Shown: positions 40,701 to 47,389 of the stretch, piece after piece
Layout: each line of letters begins with the position of its first letter
Position numbering within the stretch: the stretch's first letter is position 1
Origin: an uncultured Christensenellaceae bacterium
GTDB lineage: Bacteria > Bacillota > Clostridia > Christensenellales > UBA3700
Direction of reading: 5' to 3'
Assembly (NCBI GenBank): GCA_944381365.1
Contig: CALWKW010000001.1
Coordinates: 124,001-188,000 of the forward strand
DNA: 64,000 nt
Program-made: the position numbers and the translations under genes
Notes under the pieces: model-generated
The model's input: the letters and a program-made list of their open reading frames with translations, nothing else
Told to the model about the DNA's origin: nothing
Database searches by the model: none

Positions 40701-42281
40701 TCCTCTTTTTCTCTCATAAGCCACCCATTTTTTGCCGTTATAGGTTCGTTTTCTGACAAATACATTAATATTTGAGTATTCTCTCAAAGTCTCAAAAGCA
40801 TCGATTATTTCTTCGTCATTTTCGGATACTTCCTTATCTGACGACTTTAAGTCTACAAGAAGCGAATACTCTATCATTTTGTCTTTGTCGGACGCAGACA
40901 AAGCGATAATTTTTTTGCAAGCTTGTATTGCCTGCTCTTTGTCGCAAATGTATTCGCTCACAACACACAATGTTCTTCCCTCTTCGGGAATAGAAGCAAA
41001 ATTCATTCTAGCCACATTTCTCGATGGCAAAATATGATCTATTATTATACTAATAATAAATCTCGACAAGGGAACGCTCGCAAAGAAAGTGATTATTCCC
41101 GAAAATATCATCAAAAATGCATTGGGAAGAAAAACAAGCGTACTCAATGTAGTAAAGGCCAAACTAAGCAATGCCACTACGCTTGCATACAATCTCTGGT
41201 CCACTTTTGTAGTGGGCTTTTTGAGTACTTTCGGAGTGAAAGAATGCAAATAACCTTTTATGGCATATCTGTAATCATATATTATTTCTCCGAAATGCAC
41301 ATTGTATATTTTGGCAAGTTCTAAAGCCGTCTTTGCGACCGACCTTTCGCTCGCACCATACAATCTCGATAATGTTTCAATGGCGTTTATATATGCATAT
41401 TGAGAGCACAAATCCATATTTCTGTATATCTCATCTTCTTGGAGTATGTCATATACAGCACAAAGTTTTATCACAAATTTGTCAGAAAAAATATCCCCCA
41501 GCTCTTTCAACGATTTTACGCAATTTGATATAATCACGCTGTTGTCTACAAGCTGATTTGAGAATGACAACTCGATATTATCGGGATTTATGTCATTGAT
41601 TTTATAAAAATACTTTTCATCGAGAAGTTTTCCCGAATGTTTGAAATAATAAAGATATTCGTCATATTTGCACAATCTTTTTACGGGTTCGACATCATTT
41701 TGTGCATGATTTTTGAGTTTGTCGAGCAAGACTATTCTTTCGCAGACTTTTGCCATTCTTTCGATAAGAGCATAATCAAAAGCCTTCTTGAGATTCAATA
41801 TCTCGTCATAATGCAAAGGCGTGTATCCGTTGAAGCCCTTTACTGCTCTTTTTATCACTTCTTTGTCTGTATTGCAATTTGACGAAGCTACGACAAATCT
41901 TGCCAGCTCTATTATTCTGACATTATTTTTTTTGTGCGTAAGTCTGGCAAAACTTTTGTAATCGCTTTGCTTTATGTCCAAAGTCACAGAATAAAAATTT
42001 TCATACAACCATCTTTCACATTCGTATAGTTGTATTTTTTCTGAGACTTTTTGCACTACGATTTTGTAGGCTTTTTTTATTTTCTTCAGATATTTTTCGA
42101 TATTGGGAATATTTCCTACCACCTCACCGCTTCTGAGACTTATAGCAAGTCTTTTGATATTGTCATCGATATCCTTTTCGTTCATATCCGACAACATATC
42201 TTCTCTTCCTTTAGGTCTTTTCTGAAGAAGAATCAAAACCAATAAAATTATAAATAAAACAATAATTATAGCGTACAACAT
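34734..42281 (-). CDS. Cyclic beta-1,2-glucan synthase-like membrane enzyme
   Basis: A 2515-residue homologue of Cgs/NdvB. Order: N-terminal membrane helix (1-20), GT84-type glucosyltransferase (about 400-780; VLLDDDN, RENRWQRGD) with flanking helices near 370-400 and 735-880, a glycoamylase-like domain (about 930-1260; SHHQGMT) of the type assigned to GH189 that cyclises the chain, then GH94 phosphorylase-like modules with the catalytic Asp in GGDWNDAINE (about 2200) and GRMGWSWYTGSA. It would polymerise and trim beta-1,2-glucan at the membrane. Start: a TTG at 42317 lies within the -35 element, so the ATG at 42281 is preferred; no RBS. Confidence 0.9.
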   Translation of the reverse strand: MLYAIIIVLFIILLVLILLQKRPKGREDMLSDMNEKDIDDNIKRLAISLRSGEVVGNIPNIEKYLKKIKKAYKIVVQKVSEKIQLYECERWLYENFYSVTLDIKQSDYKSFARLTHKKNNVRIIELARFVVASSNCNTDKEVIKRAVKGFNGYTPLHYDEILNLKKAFDYALIERMAKVCERIVLLDKLKNHAQNDVEPVKRLCKYDEYLYYFKHSGKLLDEKYFYKINDINPDNIELSFSNQLVDNSVIISNCVKSLKELGDIFSDKFVIKLCAVYDILQEDEIYRNMDLCSQYAYINAIETLSRLYGASERSVAKTALELAKIYNVHFGEIIYDYRYAIKGYLHSFTPKVLKKPTTKVDQRLYASVVALLSLAFTTLSTLVFLPNAFLMIFSGIITFFASVPLSRFIISIIIDHILPSRNVARMNFASIPEEGRTLCVVSEYICDKEQAIQACKKIIALSASDKDKMIEYSLLVDLKSSDKEVSENDEEIIDAFETLREYSNINVFVRKRTYNGKKWVAYERKRGAINALNRALTNNDFSSFFYVQKIQKTPEFVVLLDDDNILMPGALSQAVNTMLHPLNKKYSLMTFDAKYRMSSLSTIWSKQYMENSGVDSYCFYGDFYYKISAHSIYCGKGIYRLKDYYSALDNALPENRVLSHDIIEGAILSTGSLAIPTYEDAPKNFASHIMRENRWQRGDILLMPYVFSKKVQQPFYKYVISYNILKTILPVLNFVLLIALLWTKNLMLLLPFGITFIGVYLIRYGLCLNSLNKDKRMRYVLKALSKEIACTIYDFIMFPFFALSSVWLWLKTIFKAVFARKNLLDWKTFYSSQKAGTFKNHIAIIFPSVFVMVLIAIAFFDIAVLVYAGIFVLFANALYFTYKSTQKSIELSESDKKLLKSIAEKTSRYFESNLQENCLICDNYQAFPNKQANNFTSPTNIGFALLSHIAEYKIGRKSIEECVADLEKSIELIESLKKYHGHLYNWYSLATHEALPPYFVSSVDSGNFLACLVVAKQFVKDYDLKLYSRICDMLDEVDFDKLFDSEKGKFFIGYNRQDNKFKGHYDMLASESRILCYVASCLRSDTKYWEGLAKNIVNIKGNTLVSWSGTAFEYLMPQIFLSDCEGSLLTKSIKNAVKIMINTKCNKLWGISESGYYEFNEDNHYKYKAFGIGTLSLRSADDRCVISPYSTMLSLKYAPKESMENIRSLIDKKMLSSMGMYEALDMTKGEDIVASLMSHHQGMTLCSIINVLYDDYFVRLFMSDESMQSGKLLLETKMPEYKTKNAQKSDFVYEEAKENCYQYGGECKGFPIVNVMSNGHFSSVTDSFGNGYCFSKGKYLNRFLGDPYKNQGGFFYIKDDKELYSPTFAPFRRDRCTFSFRPYESVFENLDKNCKMTVYIPQNSNCEIRKITIYNKENYTKKYMCGFCEDIALADFGGAFAHPAFADMFVSTSYCLSLDSLIARRQSRQFLGDCYSSLTVLGADKIRYESNIRNFIGRERGFENPIIFDNKEAKSVSIGDVLNACLGFVGEVEIAPYSSKDIYCIKFFDTDINSLKSSLSECKKQDFVKYAYESARLTLLSKTYKYQINDKISDLICRIGTNVLYKKYDRQQLVEIGNNYQDVLPMGLDKNTKYIYFVYYNQDDMLKNIVYTTIYLNMASVKFNLVIAYELKTGDSQSMLKSFVDITGVGDILKLQQIKFLETNGVEQSTLDLIKLNAFIVIDEKPKKGEKITSELNIVLPKLDDIKNSVQNNILYGYCNAEIERECGDGGFDKNGDYIIKKSPLLPYSNVICGEYGGFVITTNGGGFDYFENSNLSRASIWENNPIYDNPCEEIYLFDKSLIRINRLVKGGFVKHSVGKTTFRGNINGIEYELTESIISKGKAKAININLSKSSKSQREIIFRLNAMLGDLPRLDMLFDEQIDSHTIKITNALNNKIVYIRTNKPSDLLWDKSNLYGIYNDIRLSETKSNHYEPSHAIRIKVGDKKISELSILISNSYDFISKIDMTRINDYIEETLCEFKELNKFELCSKDKNLNLLFNKWLPYQVVSSRINGKCGYYQAGGAIGFRDQLQDNLTMLYMDSKRVRNHILLCAEHQYLEGDVQHWWHPQRFGVRTQISDDKLFLPLLVFEYVEHTGDKSLLEERVKYLISSPLNPQEESRLEVPQISKMGESVFNHIKRAIDSTLKYGQNGLLLIGGGDWNDAINEIGMREKGESIWLSMFCVYVLRKFLKYVDFEQRREYLTHIERLQKALDKAFKDGYFMRATTDDGELLGTQNCPHFMYDILCQSWSVIANISSKQNQRSALKKVSLLIDNEYNIIKLLYPPQTKQHYYGYISSYPEGVRENGGQYTHASVWYVKALAMLDEKIVKDGVELDCNDLLNMLNPISRGQKSNLVSSYMGEPYVLAGDIYTNKDNYGRMGWSWYTGSASILYDTIIKDFLGISIIENCIVFSKPKLRDWEGTKLVYRYKGTIYNILFSKGRENLIKSDGICFKGDMSLKLQEDKGKCEIIVSFR

Positions 42282-42287
42282 ACCATT

Positions 42288-42317
42288 ATTATTGACGCAT
42301 AAAAATTCTTTAATCAA
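42288..42317 (-). promoter_or_regulatory. Glucan synthase promoter, leaderless arrangement
   Basis: TTGATT (42312-42317), 18-bp spacer and AATAAT (42288-42293), six bases before the ATG at 42281. The -10 matches consensus in five of six positions. Confidence 0.65.
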
Positions 42318-42361
42318 AAATAGGGATAATAAAAGCCTTTCTTTATAATACGATAAATATT

Positions 42362-42388
42362 AAAAAAAAATACACCTTAGAAGGTGTA
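42362..42388 (-). terminator. Terminator of the RNase P RNA gene
   Basis: An 8-bp TACACCTT stem (42371-42378 with 42381-42388), 2-base loop, and a U-run of nine on the minus-strand transcript, right after the RNA 3' end. Confidence 0.92.
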
Positions 42389-42390
42389 TA

Positions 42391-42717
42391 ATTGGCAAGA
42401 CAGTCTATAAGCCGAGTTCTGTATTTGACTATCATCTGTCTAGGCATATTGTTGCCAATATGCTCAAGCGATTTTACGACAAGCAGGCTACTTATAGTCG
42501 ATTTCTCTTGCACCGAGTGGGGTTTACATGGCTCCCCGAGTCACCTCGGGGACGGTGAGCTCTTACCTCGCCTTTCCATCCTTACCTACAATGTAGGCGG
42601 TCTATTTCTGTTGCACTTTCCTTCAGGTCACCCTGACTGGTAATTAGCCAGCACTCTGCCTTGTGGTGCTCGGACTTTCCTCATACCTTACGGTCTGCGA
42701 TAGTCTGGCTGTCTTGC
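42391..42717 (-). ncRNA. rnpB: RNase P RNA, catalytic subunit, type A-like
   Basis: Catalytic RNA that removes the 5' leader from pre-tRNAs. Recognised by GAGGAAAGTCCGAGC near the 5' end, GGAAAGTGCAACAGAAA, GGTAAGAGCTCACCG and the 3' GGCTTATAG; the two ends pair as P1 (GCAAGACAG with CTGTCTTGC). The P7-P12 region looks like the ancestral type A form rather than the Bacillus type B. About 327 nt, on the short side. Ends are set by the promoter and P1 and may be off by a few bases. Confidence 0.95.
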
Positions 42718-42723
42718 TATGTG

Positions 42724-42752
42724 ATTATAGCATAAGGATATTTTATTGTCAA
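42724..42752 (-). promoter_or_regulatory. rnpB promoter
   Basis: Perfect consensus: TTGACA (42747-42752), 17-bp spacer, TATAAT (42724-42729). The predicted start at about 42717 coincides with the first base of helix P1. Confidence 0.9.
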
Positions 42753-42761
42753 ATACACTTT

Positions 42762-43463
42762 CTAAAAGAAGATTTTTTCTCTTGTGAGATATGCCTTTAG
42801 TTTTGCCAAAACCTTGGTCTCTATTCTCGATACATACGACCTAGAGATATCAAAGTGTTTTGCCACTTGTTTTTGAGTCAAAGGCTCTTTCCCCTCAAGT
42901 CCGTATCTCATGGCGATTATCTTATATTCTCTGTCCGTAAGCTGAGTTTTTATGATTTCCATGAGTTTTTGTGTGGCAAATTTGTTTTCGATAAGTCCGA
43001 TTACGCTTTCTTCGTCCTGTCCGATTAAGTCAATAAGCGTAACTTCATTGCCTTCTTTATCAAAACTTATCGGCTCATAAAGGGACTTATTGTTCATATT
43101 CTTTTTGTTGGCTCTTAAAGTCATGAGAATTTCGTTTTCTATACATCTTGCTGCATAGGTGGCAAATTGCGTGCCTTTGTCCTGAGAATAGCTGTTGAGA
43201 GCTTTGACAAGTCCTATCGAGCCTACACTTATAAGTTCGTCATTATCGTGAAAATTCGAATATTTTTTTACTATATGCACGACAAGTCGCATATTGTGTT
43301 TTGCAAGTTCTTCTTTGGCTTCTTTACTGCCTTTAAACATCTCTTCCAAAAGCTCTTTTTCTTTTTCAGGATCAAGGGGTTTTGGAAAAGCGTTTGTGTT
43401 TTGAATATATCCGCTAAAGAAAAATATATTGCTTAATATTGCCAAAAGTCCCGATAAAATCAT
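42762..43463 (-). CDS. sigK: Sporulation sigma factor sigma-K precursor
   Basis: Late mother-cell sigma factor. The 233 residues begin with a hydrophobic pro-sequence (about 1-20) followed by GYIQNTNAFPKPL, aligning with the processing region of Bacillus pro-sigma-K; region 2 ([37 protein letters not shown]) and region 4 helix-turn-helix (TQKQVAKHFDISRSYVSRIE) follow. The gene is continuous, so there is no skin-type interruption. GAGGTG precedes the ATG. A CATAAAAT at 43491-43498 could be a sigma-E/K-type -10, but no convincing -35 accompanies it. Confidence 0.93.
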   Translation of the reverse strand: MILSGLLAILSNIFFFSGYIQNTNAFPKPLDPEKEKELLEEMFKGSKEAKEELAKHNMRLVVHIVKKYSNFHDNDELISVGSIGLVKALNSYSQDKGTQFATYAARCIENEILMTLRANKKNMNNKSLYEPISFDKEGNEVTLIDLIGQDEESVIGLIENKFATQKLMEIIKTQLTDREYKIIAMRYGLEGKEPLTQKQVAKHFDISRSYVSRIETKVLAKLKAYLTREKIFF

Positions 43464-43564
43464 AACGCACCTCTTAATTTGATACGCTAAATTTTATGCT
43501 GAATTTTGACAAAAAATTACAGAAAATATTATTTCTACATTATAATTAAAGTTGTAAATTATAT

Positions 43565-43603
43565 AAAAAAACCGAATTAATATTACAATATATCAATTCG
43601 GTT
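43565..43603 (-). terminator. Terminator after the small membrane protein
   Basis: A 9-bp stem AACCGAATT (43595-43603 with 43570-43578) followed by a U-run on the minus-strand transcript. Confidence 0.85.
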
Positions 43604-43655
43604 CGTATTCAAAGTTTGATAATAAATATCATCTTTAATATTTATATTCTTTTGC

Positions 43656-43877
43656 CTAAATTATAAGGAAGAAATACAATATCCAGAAAATTGCTATTAG
43701 CAAAATCGCTAATGTAGAAATTATGCTACAAAGCTTTAAAATCTTTACATTTTCTTGAATTTGCTTAATGCCCTCTTTCAGCTCTTTGTATGATTGAGTA
43801 TTTTTATCCACTTGAGTCTTATTGGTTTGAGAATTTTGAGATTGATTTTCTTTTAGTCTGTTTGTATTATTATCCAT
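43656..43877 (-). CDS. Small C-tail membrane protein of unknown function
   Basis: A 73-residue protein I do not recognise. The first half is N/Q/K-rich (about 1-28), residues about 30-48 look like a charged helix, possibly a short coiled coil, and residues about 49-73 form one hydrophobic helix reaching the C-terminus, so it would be tail-anchored with its N-terminus in the cytosol. The ATG at 43877 has AAAGGAG 8 bases upstream; in-frame codons extend to 43934 without an RBS. It is monocistronic between nrdR and sigK, with its own terminator. A sporulation role is possible from context only. Confidence 0.7.
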   Translation of the reverse strand: MDNNTNRLKENQSQNSQTNKTQVDKNTQSYKELKEGIKQIQENVKILKLCSIISTLAILLIAIFWILYFFLII

Positions 43878-43971
43878 ATAAATTTCTCCTTTGATTAATA
43901 CAATACATTTAATTTTATAATTATAGTTTATCATAACATCTTGTTAAAATCAATACAATTATTTATAAGAT

Positions 43972-44000
43972 GAAAAAAGATGCCAAAAGGCATCTTCTTT
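43972..44000 (-). terminator. Terminator after nrdR
   Basis: An 8-bp stem (43977-43984 with 43989-43996) around AAGATGCC, 4-base loop, with a U-run on the minus-strand transcript. Confidence 0.88.
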
Positions 44001-44022
44001 GTTATCATCAACAAAATATTGT

Positions 44023-44499
44023 TTATTTTTCGCTTGAATCGTTGTTTTTATCTTTCAATATAGTATTGATTTCGCTGAGCCAGCTTTCGATATCCTTGAA
44101 TTCTCTATAAACCGCCGCAAATCTTACATAAGCTACTTCGTCTATCTTCTTCAAGCCTTCCATGACATACTCGCCTATTTGCTTGGAAGTGACTTCCTGA
44201 GAAAGATTGTTTGCGATTTTTCTCTCAATATCTTCTACAAGTTTGTCAATAAGCATCATAGGTACAGGACGCTTTTCGCATGCACGCAAAATACCAGCCT
44301 TGAGCTTGGATGCAGAAAATTGCTGACGACCACCGTTTTTCTTTACGACCATCACAGGTGTGGTCTCTATTGTCTCGTAAGTAGTAAATCTCTTACCGCA
44401 ATTCATACATTCTCTTCTTCTTCGAATAGATGTACCCTCTTCGTTTTGTCTGCTATCTACGACTTTGCTGTCAAGACAACCGCAATAGCTGCACTTCAT
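44023..44499 (-). CDS. nrdR: Transcriptional repressor NrdR
   Basis: ATP-cone repressor of ribonucleotide reductase genes. The 158 residues have the zinc ribbon (C3, C6, C31, C34; RRRRECMNCGKRFTTYE) and the ATP-cone domain (about 48-138; VMVVKKNGGRQQFSASKL). GAGGGTG precedes the ATG. A consensus promoter and a palindrome resembling an NrdR box lie at the 5' end, suggesting autoregulation. No nrd structural gene is in the window. Confidence 0.95.
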   Translation of the reverse strand: MKCSYCGCLDSKVVDSRQNEEGTSIRRRRECMNCGKRFTTYETIETTPVMVVKKNGGRQQFSASKLKAGILRACEKRPVPMMLIDKLVEDIERKIANNLSQEVTSKQIGEYVMEGLKKIDEVAYVRFAAVYREFKDIESWLSEINTILKDKNNDSSEK

Positions 44500-44510
44500 A
44501 AATCACCCTC

Positions 44511-44528
44511 CAATATATTAATATATTG
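44511..44528 (-). promoter_or_regulatory. Palindromic operator-like site at the nrdR start of transcription
   Basis: A perfect 18-bp palindrome, CAATATATTAATATATTG, covering about +1 to +19 of the predicted nrdR transcript and ending at the RBS. Each half matches nine of ten bases of the NrdR-box core CWATATATWG. A full core match, CAATATATTG, lies at 44604-44613. Confidence 0.45.
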
Positions 44529-44535
44529 CAAGATA

Positions 44536-44564
44536 ATTATATTACAAATTTATTGTTTTGTCTA
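44536..44564 (-). promoter_or_regulatory. nrdR promoter
   Basis: TAGACA (44559-44564), 17-bp spacer and TATAAT (44536-44541); the start is predicted near 44529. Confidence 0.78.
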
Positions 44565-44624
44565 CATTTTGATAGAATATTGTATTAATTGACCGATTTT
44601 ATACAATATATTGATGTTTTCAAA

Positions 44625-44909
44625 TTATCGGCAGGTATTGCAAGGCTTGCAAGAGCCTTGAACAGTCAAGTCGCCTTTGAGCTCTACAAGAATGGTATCT
44701 TCGCCGATTTTAACAATACATCTCCAAGGTATGTATATGCTGTCACCTGCCGAAAAGGATTTTATGAATTTTTTATCCCCCGGCACGATTATTCCGAGAA
44801 TTTGTCCGTGAGAATTAAAATTGATATCTATGATATGTCCCAATCTTTTTCCGTCACATACATTTATCACTACTTTTTCTCTAAGTACACAAAAAGATAA
44901 ATCTGCCAT
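44625..44909 (-). CDS. ylmC: YlmC/YmxH family sporulation-associated protein
   Basis: A 94-residue PRC-barrel-like protein of the YlmC/YmxH family, starting MADLSFCVLREKVVINVCDG and including LGHIIDINF, GIIVPGDKK and the IPWRCIVKIGEDTILVEL strand pair; the C-terminus is cysteine-containing (CKPCNTC). The family is common next to sigG/sigE in spore formers, as here, but its molecular role is not established. The start at 44909 has GAGAGGAAAG upstream; a longer frame to 44939 lacks an RBS. Confidence 0.85.
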   Translation of the reverse strand: MADLSFCVLREKVVINVCDGKRLGHIIDINFNSHGQILGIIVPGDKKFIKSFSAGDSIYIPWRCIVKIGEDTILVELKGDLTVQGSCKPCNTCR

Positions 44910-44965
44910 ACTTTCCTCTCCGTACAATAATTTATGCACGAAAAAAGAAAGTATGACAGATTATG

Positions 44966-45730
44966 TCAAAAACACTCTTTTATTTTGCTGAGTGCATTTT
45001 TTTCAAGTCTGCTTACTTGAGCCTGAGATATACCCAATGATTGAGAAATTTCCATTTGAGTCTTTCCCGAATAATATCGCATTGTAAGCACATCTTTTTC
45101 TCTTTGAGGCAAAGCCTTTATGCCCTCTCTCAAAGCAAGGCTTGTGGACCATACTTCTTCATTCTGGGAACTGTCGGCAATCTGCTCCATCAAAAGCAAA
45201 CCGTCTTCTCCGTCATTATATACGCATTCTTGCAAAGATACCGTCTCACTCACAGCATCGAGTGCACACACCACTTCTTTTAAAGGTATGTCAATTTCTT
45301 CGGCAATTTCAAGCATTGTGGGAGATGTGGCATTCTTTAATTCTAAAAGCTCTTTTGCTTTTAAAGCTTTGTATGCCGTATCCCTCATGCTTCTGCTTAC
45401 TTTTATGCCCGTATTGTCTTTTATAAATCTTCTTATTTCACCGGATATCATCGGTACCGCATAGGTCGAAAATCTGACATTGAATTTGCTGTCAAAACCA
45501 TCGATTGCTTTCATAAGTCCTACCATACCCGACTGAAACAAATCATCGCTGTTTGCCCTGTTTGAAAATCTTTGCACAATAGACAAAACAAGACGAATAT
45601 TTGCAATGACGAGTTTGTCTTTTGCGTCTTTATCACCTTGTTTTGCTTTTATCAACAAGTCTTCGCACTCTTTTTGTTTGAGTTTTGGAAGGGAGTGAGT
45701 ATCTATACCGTTTATTACAACTTTGTGCAT
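44966..45730 (-). CDS. sigG: Forespore sigma factor sigma-G
   Basis: Late forespore sigma factor. The 254 residues begin KVVINGIDTHSLPKL, typical of sigma-G, then region 2 (NIRLVLSIVQRFSNR, DDLFQSGMVGLMKAID, FSTYAVPMISGEIRRFI), region 3, and region 4 (GKTQMEISQSLGISQAQVSRLE). No pro-sequence is present, as expected. GGAGG precedes the ATG. A CATAATT about 25 bases upstream might be a forespore-type -10; this is weak. It follows sigE by 110 bp, as in Bacillus and Clostridia. Confidence 0.95.
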   Translation of the reverse strand: MHKVVINGIDTHSLPKLKQKECEDLLIKAKQGDKDAKDKLVIANIRLVLSIVQRFSNRANSDDLFQSGMVGLMKAIDGFDSKFNVRFSTYAVPMISGEIRRFIKDNTGIKVSRSMRDTAYKALKAKELLELKNATSPTMLEIAEEIDIPLKEVVCALDAVSETVSLQECVYNDGEDGLLLMEQIADSSQNEEVWSTSLALREGIKALPQREKDVLTMRYYSGKTQMEISQSLGISQAQVSRLEKNALSKIKECF

Positions 45731-45840
45731 AATTACCTCCGCTATGATATGTAAAAACGCAATTATGACAAAATAAAATATAAACAGTATTGTAGTTTAA
45801 TGGTATTATTTGCAATAATTTGTAAATTATTCGTAGAAAT

Positions 45841-46542
45841 TTATACCATTTTTGACATTTCTTTTTTGAGTTTGTTTATTACCTTCTTTTCAAGTCTCGA
45901 TATATATGACTGAGAGATTCCAAACATATCGGCTATTTCCTTTTGAGTTTTTTGAGGCGAACCCAAAATTCCGAATCTTAATTTGACGATTTGCCTTTCT
46001 CTTGGCGGCAACTTATTGAAAGAGGCAATAAGTATGTCTTTTTCTACATCGCTTTCCAAATCTTTGTATATTACATCGCTTTCAGTGCCGAGGACATCTG
46101 AGAGCAAAAGCACATTCCCTTCTCCGTCAACATTCAAAGGTTCGTCCAAAGACAATTCGTTGCGAGTTTTTACGACCTTTCTCAAGTGCATCAAAATTTC
46201 ATTTTCTATACACCTGCTTGCGTATGTGGCAAGTTTTATTTGTTTGCTGTCATCAAATGAATTTACGGCTTTGATAAGTCCGATAGTGCCCACCGATATC
46301 AAGTCTTCTATATCCACATTGGTATTTTCGAATTTTTTTGCAATATAGACCACAAGTCTTAAATTGTGCTCTATAAGCATTGTTCTGGCATTGCTGTCAC
46401 CTTGAATGTATTTTGCCACAAGAAGTTTTTCTTCTTCAGGGTCCAAAGGCTCAGGCAAAGCCTCGCCTCCGCCGATGAAATCCACTGTTTTGTCGTCAAT
46501 ATTGAATATCTTTGACAAAAACCTTTTAATTTTTTCCCACAT
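45841..46542 (-). CDS. sigE: Sporulation sigma factor sigma-E precursor
   Basis: Early mother-cell sigma factor. The 233 residues have a pro-sequence of about 22 residues ending near [14 protein letters not shown], equivalent to the Bacillus YIGG processing site, then region 2 ([46 protein letters not shown]) and region 4 ([21 protein letters not shown]). GGAGGAG precedes the ATG. It lies 14 bp after spoIIGA, whose product should activate it. Confidence 0.97.
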   Translation of the reverse strand: MWEKIKRFLSKIFNIDDKTVDFIGGGEALPEPLDPEEEKLLVAKYIQGDSNARTMLIEHNLRLVVYIAKKFENTNVDIEDLISVGTIGLIKAVNSFDDSKQIKLATYASRCIENEILMHLRKVVKTRNELSLDEPLNVDGEGNVLLLSDVLGTESDVIYKDLESDVEKDILIASFNKLPPRERQIVKLRFGILGSPQKTQKEIADMFGISQSYISRLEKKVINKLKKEMSKMV

Positions 46543-46556
46543 AGCTCCTCCAAACG

Positions 46557-47330
46557 CTATAAATCACAATGCAGAACGACTTTGTATTCTCCTTTTATAC
46601 AATCGGATATCGCTGCCATAACTCCGTATATCTTGTCTTTTGTATTTTCTACCTCAAGATACTCCAATGGAAAAACTTTAAGCTTTTGTTCGCCTGATAC
46701 GGTGTTTACTTTTGTATTGTCTTTTATATTTATAAGCTCATTGGGCTCATAAAGCTCCAATGCTACGCTTTTATCTATAATCACTGTGGGCTTATTGTGA
46801 AAATAAAGTTTGTTTCCGCTGTCAAAATAAGCCTTGCATTTTATTTTTTTGCCGTTTGCGGCAATAATTATCTCACTTTCAAAGCTGCTTTTTCGTTTTG
46901 CAAGCGTAATGTACTTATACAATAATTTATATAGACAAATCAGCACAATACCGCCTGTTCCTACATAAAATGGTACGAGAGACGCACTGACTTTTCCTGA
47001 ATTGACGCTAAAAATATTTTCTATTCCCGATGTAATTCCTCCGAGAGCAAAAGTAAGAGCAAAAAATACCACACACAATACGATATATTTTTTTACCTTG
47101 CACTTTCCCGCAATGATTCCGACCATTACCATAGAAAGCAATATTTTCAATATAAATATATTGAGCCAATCATAAAGCGGCAATAATACTGCATACACGG
47201 TGCCTATTGCCGAGGACAAAAACACCGCCAATTTGTTTATTTTCCACCTTGTGAATTTGAGTGTCAATGTCAATACCAACGCATTTATGAGAAGGTTGTT
47301 TAGTACCACATATTCTATATACACCTGCAT
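46557..47330 (-). CDS. spoIIGA: Pro-sigma-E processing protease SpoIIGA
   Basis: Membrane aspartic protease that matures pro-sigma-E in the mother cell. The 257 residues comprise five hydrophobic helices (about 5-25, 34-52, 56-76, 81-98, 117-138) and a C-terminal protease domain with the catalytic Asp170 in [11 protein letters not shown]. It is shorter than the Bacillus protein (309), mainly after the membrane part. The ATG at 47330 fits the family start but has no RBS; TATAAT ends six bases upstream. Confidence 0.93.
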   Translation of the reverse strand: MQVYIEYVVLNNLLINALVLTLTLKFTRWKINKLAVFLSSAIGTVYAVLLPLYDWLNIFILKILLSMVMVGIIAGKCKVKKYIVLCVVFFALTFALGGITSGIENIFSVNSGKVSASLVPFYVGTGGIVLICLYKLLYKYITLAKRKSSFESEIIIAANGKKIKCKAYFDSGNKLYFHNKPTVIIDKSVALELYEPNELINIKDNTKVNTVSGEQKLKVFPLEYLEVENTKDKIYGVMAAISDCIKGEYKVVLHCDL

Positions 47331-47336
47331 ATACGC

Positions 47337-47380
47337 ATTATAAAATATAATATATAAAAAAAAGTTCCAATCATGTCGAA
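47337..47380 (-). promoter_or_regulatory. spoIIG-type promoter with 22-bp spacer and 0A box
   Basis: TTGGAA (47365-47370) and TATAAT (47337-47342) are separated by exactly 22 bp, the unusual spacing of the Bacillus spoIIG promoter, which needs Spo0A~P. A perfect 0A box TGTCGAA (47374-47380, plus-strand reading) lies at about -44 to -50. A weaker box (TGTCAAT on the minus strand) is at 47396-47402. Confidence 0.65.
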
Positions 47381-47389
47381 AGGAACTTC
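47355..47389 (-). terminator. ftsZ terminator, overlapping the spoIIGA promoter
   Basis: AAGTTCC/GGAACTT stem (47382-47388 with 47362-47368) followed by a U-run of eight on the minus-strand transcript. The downstream arm contains the -35 element of the spoIIGA promoter and the loop contains the 0A box. Confidence 0.8.

Noticed and set aside
43464-43500. Sigma-E/K promoter for sigK
   Set aside because: CATAAAAT resembles a -10 for these sigma factors but no convincing -35 at 14-16 bp is present, so it is mentioned only in the gene entry.
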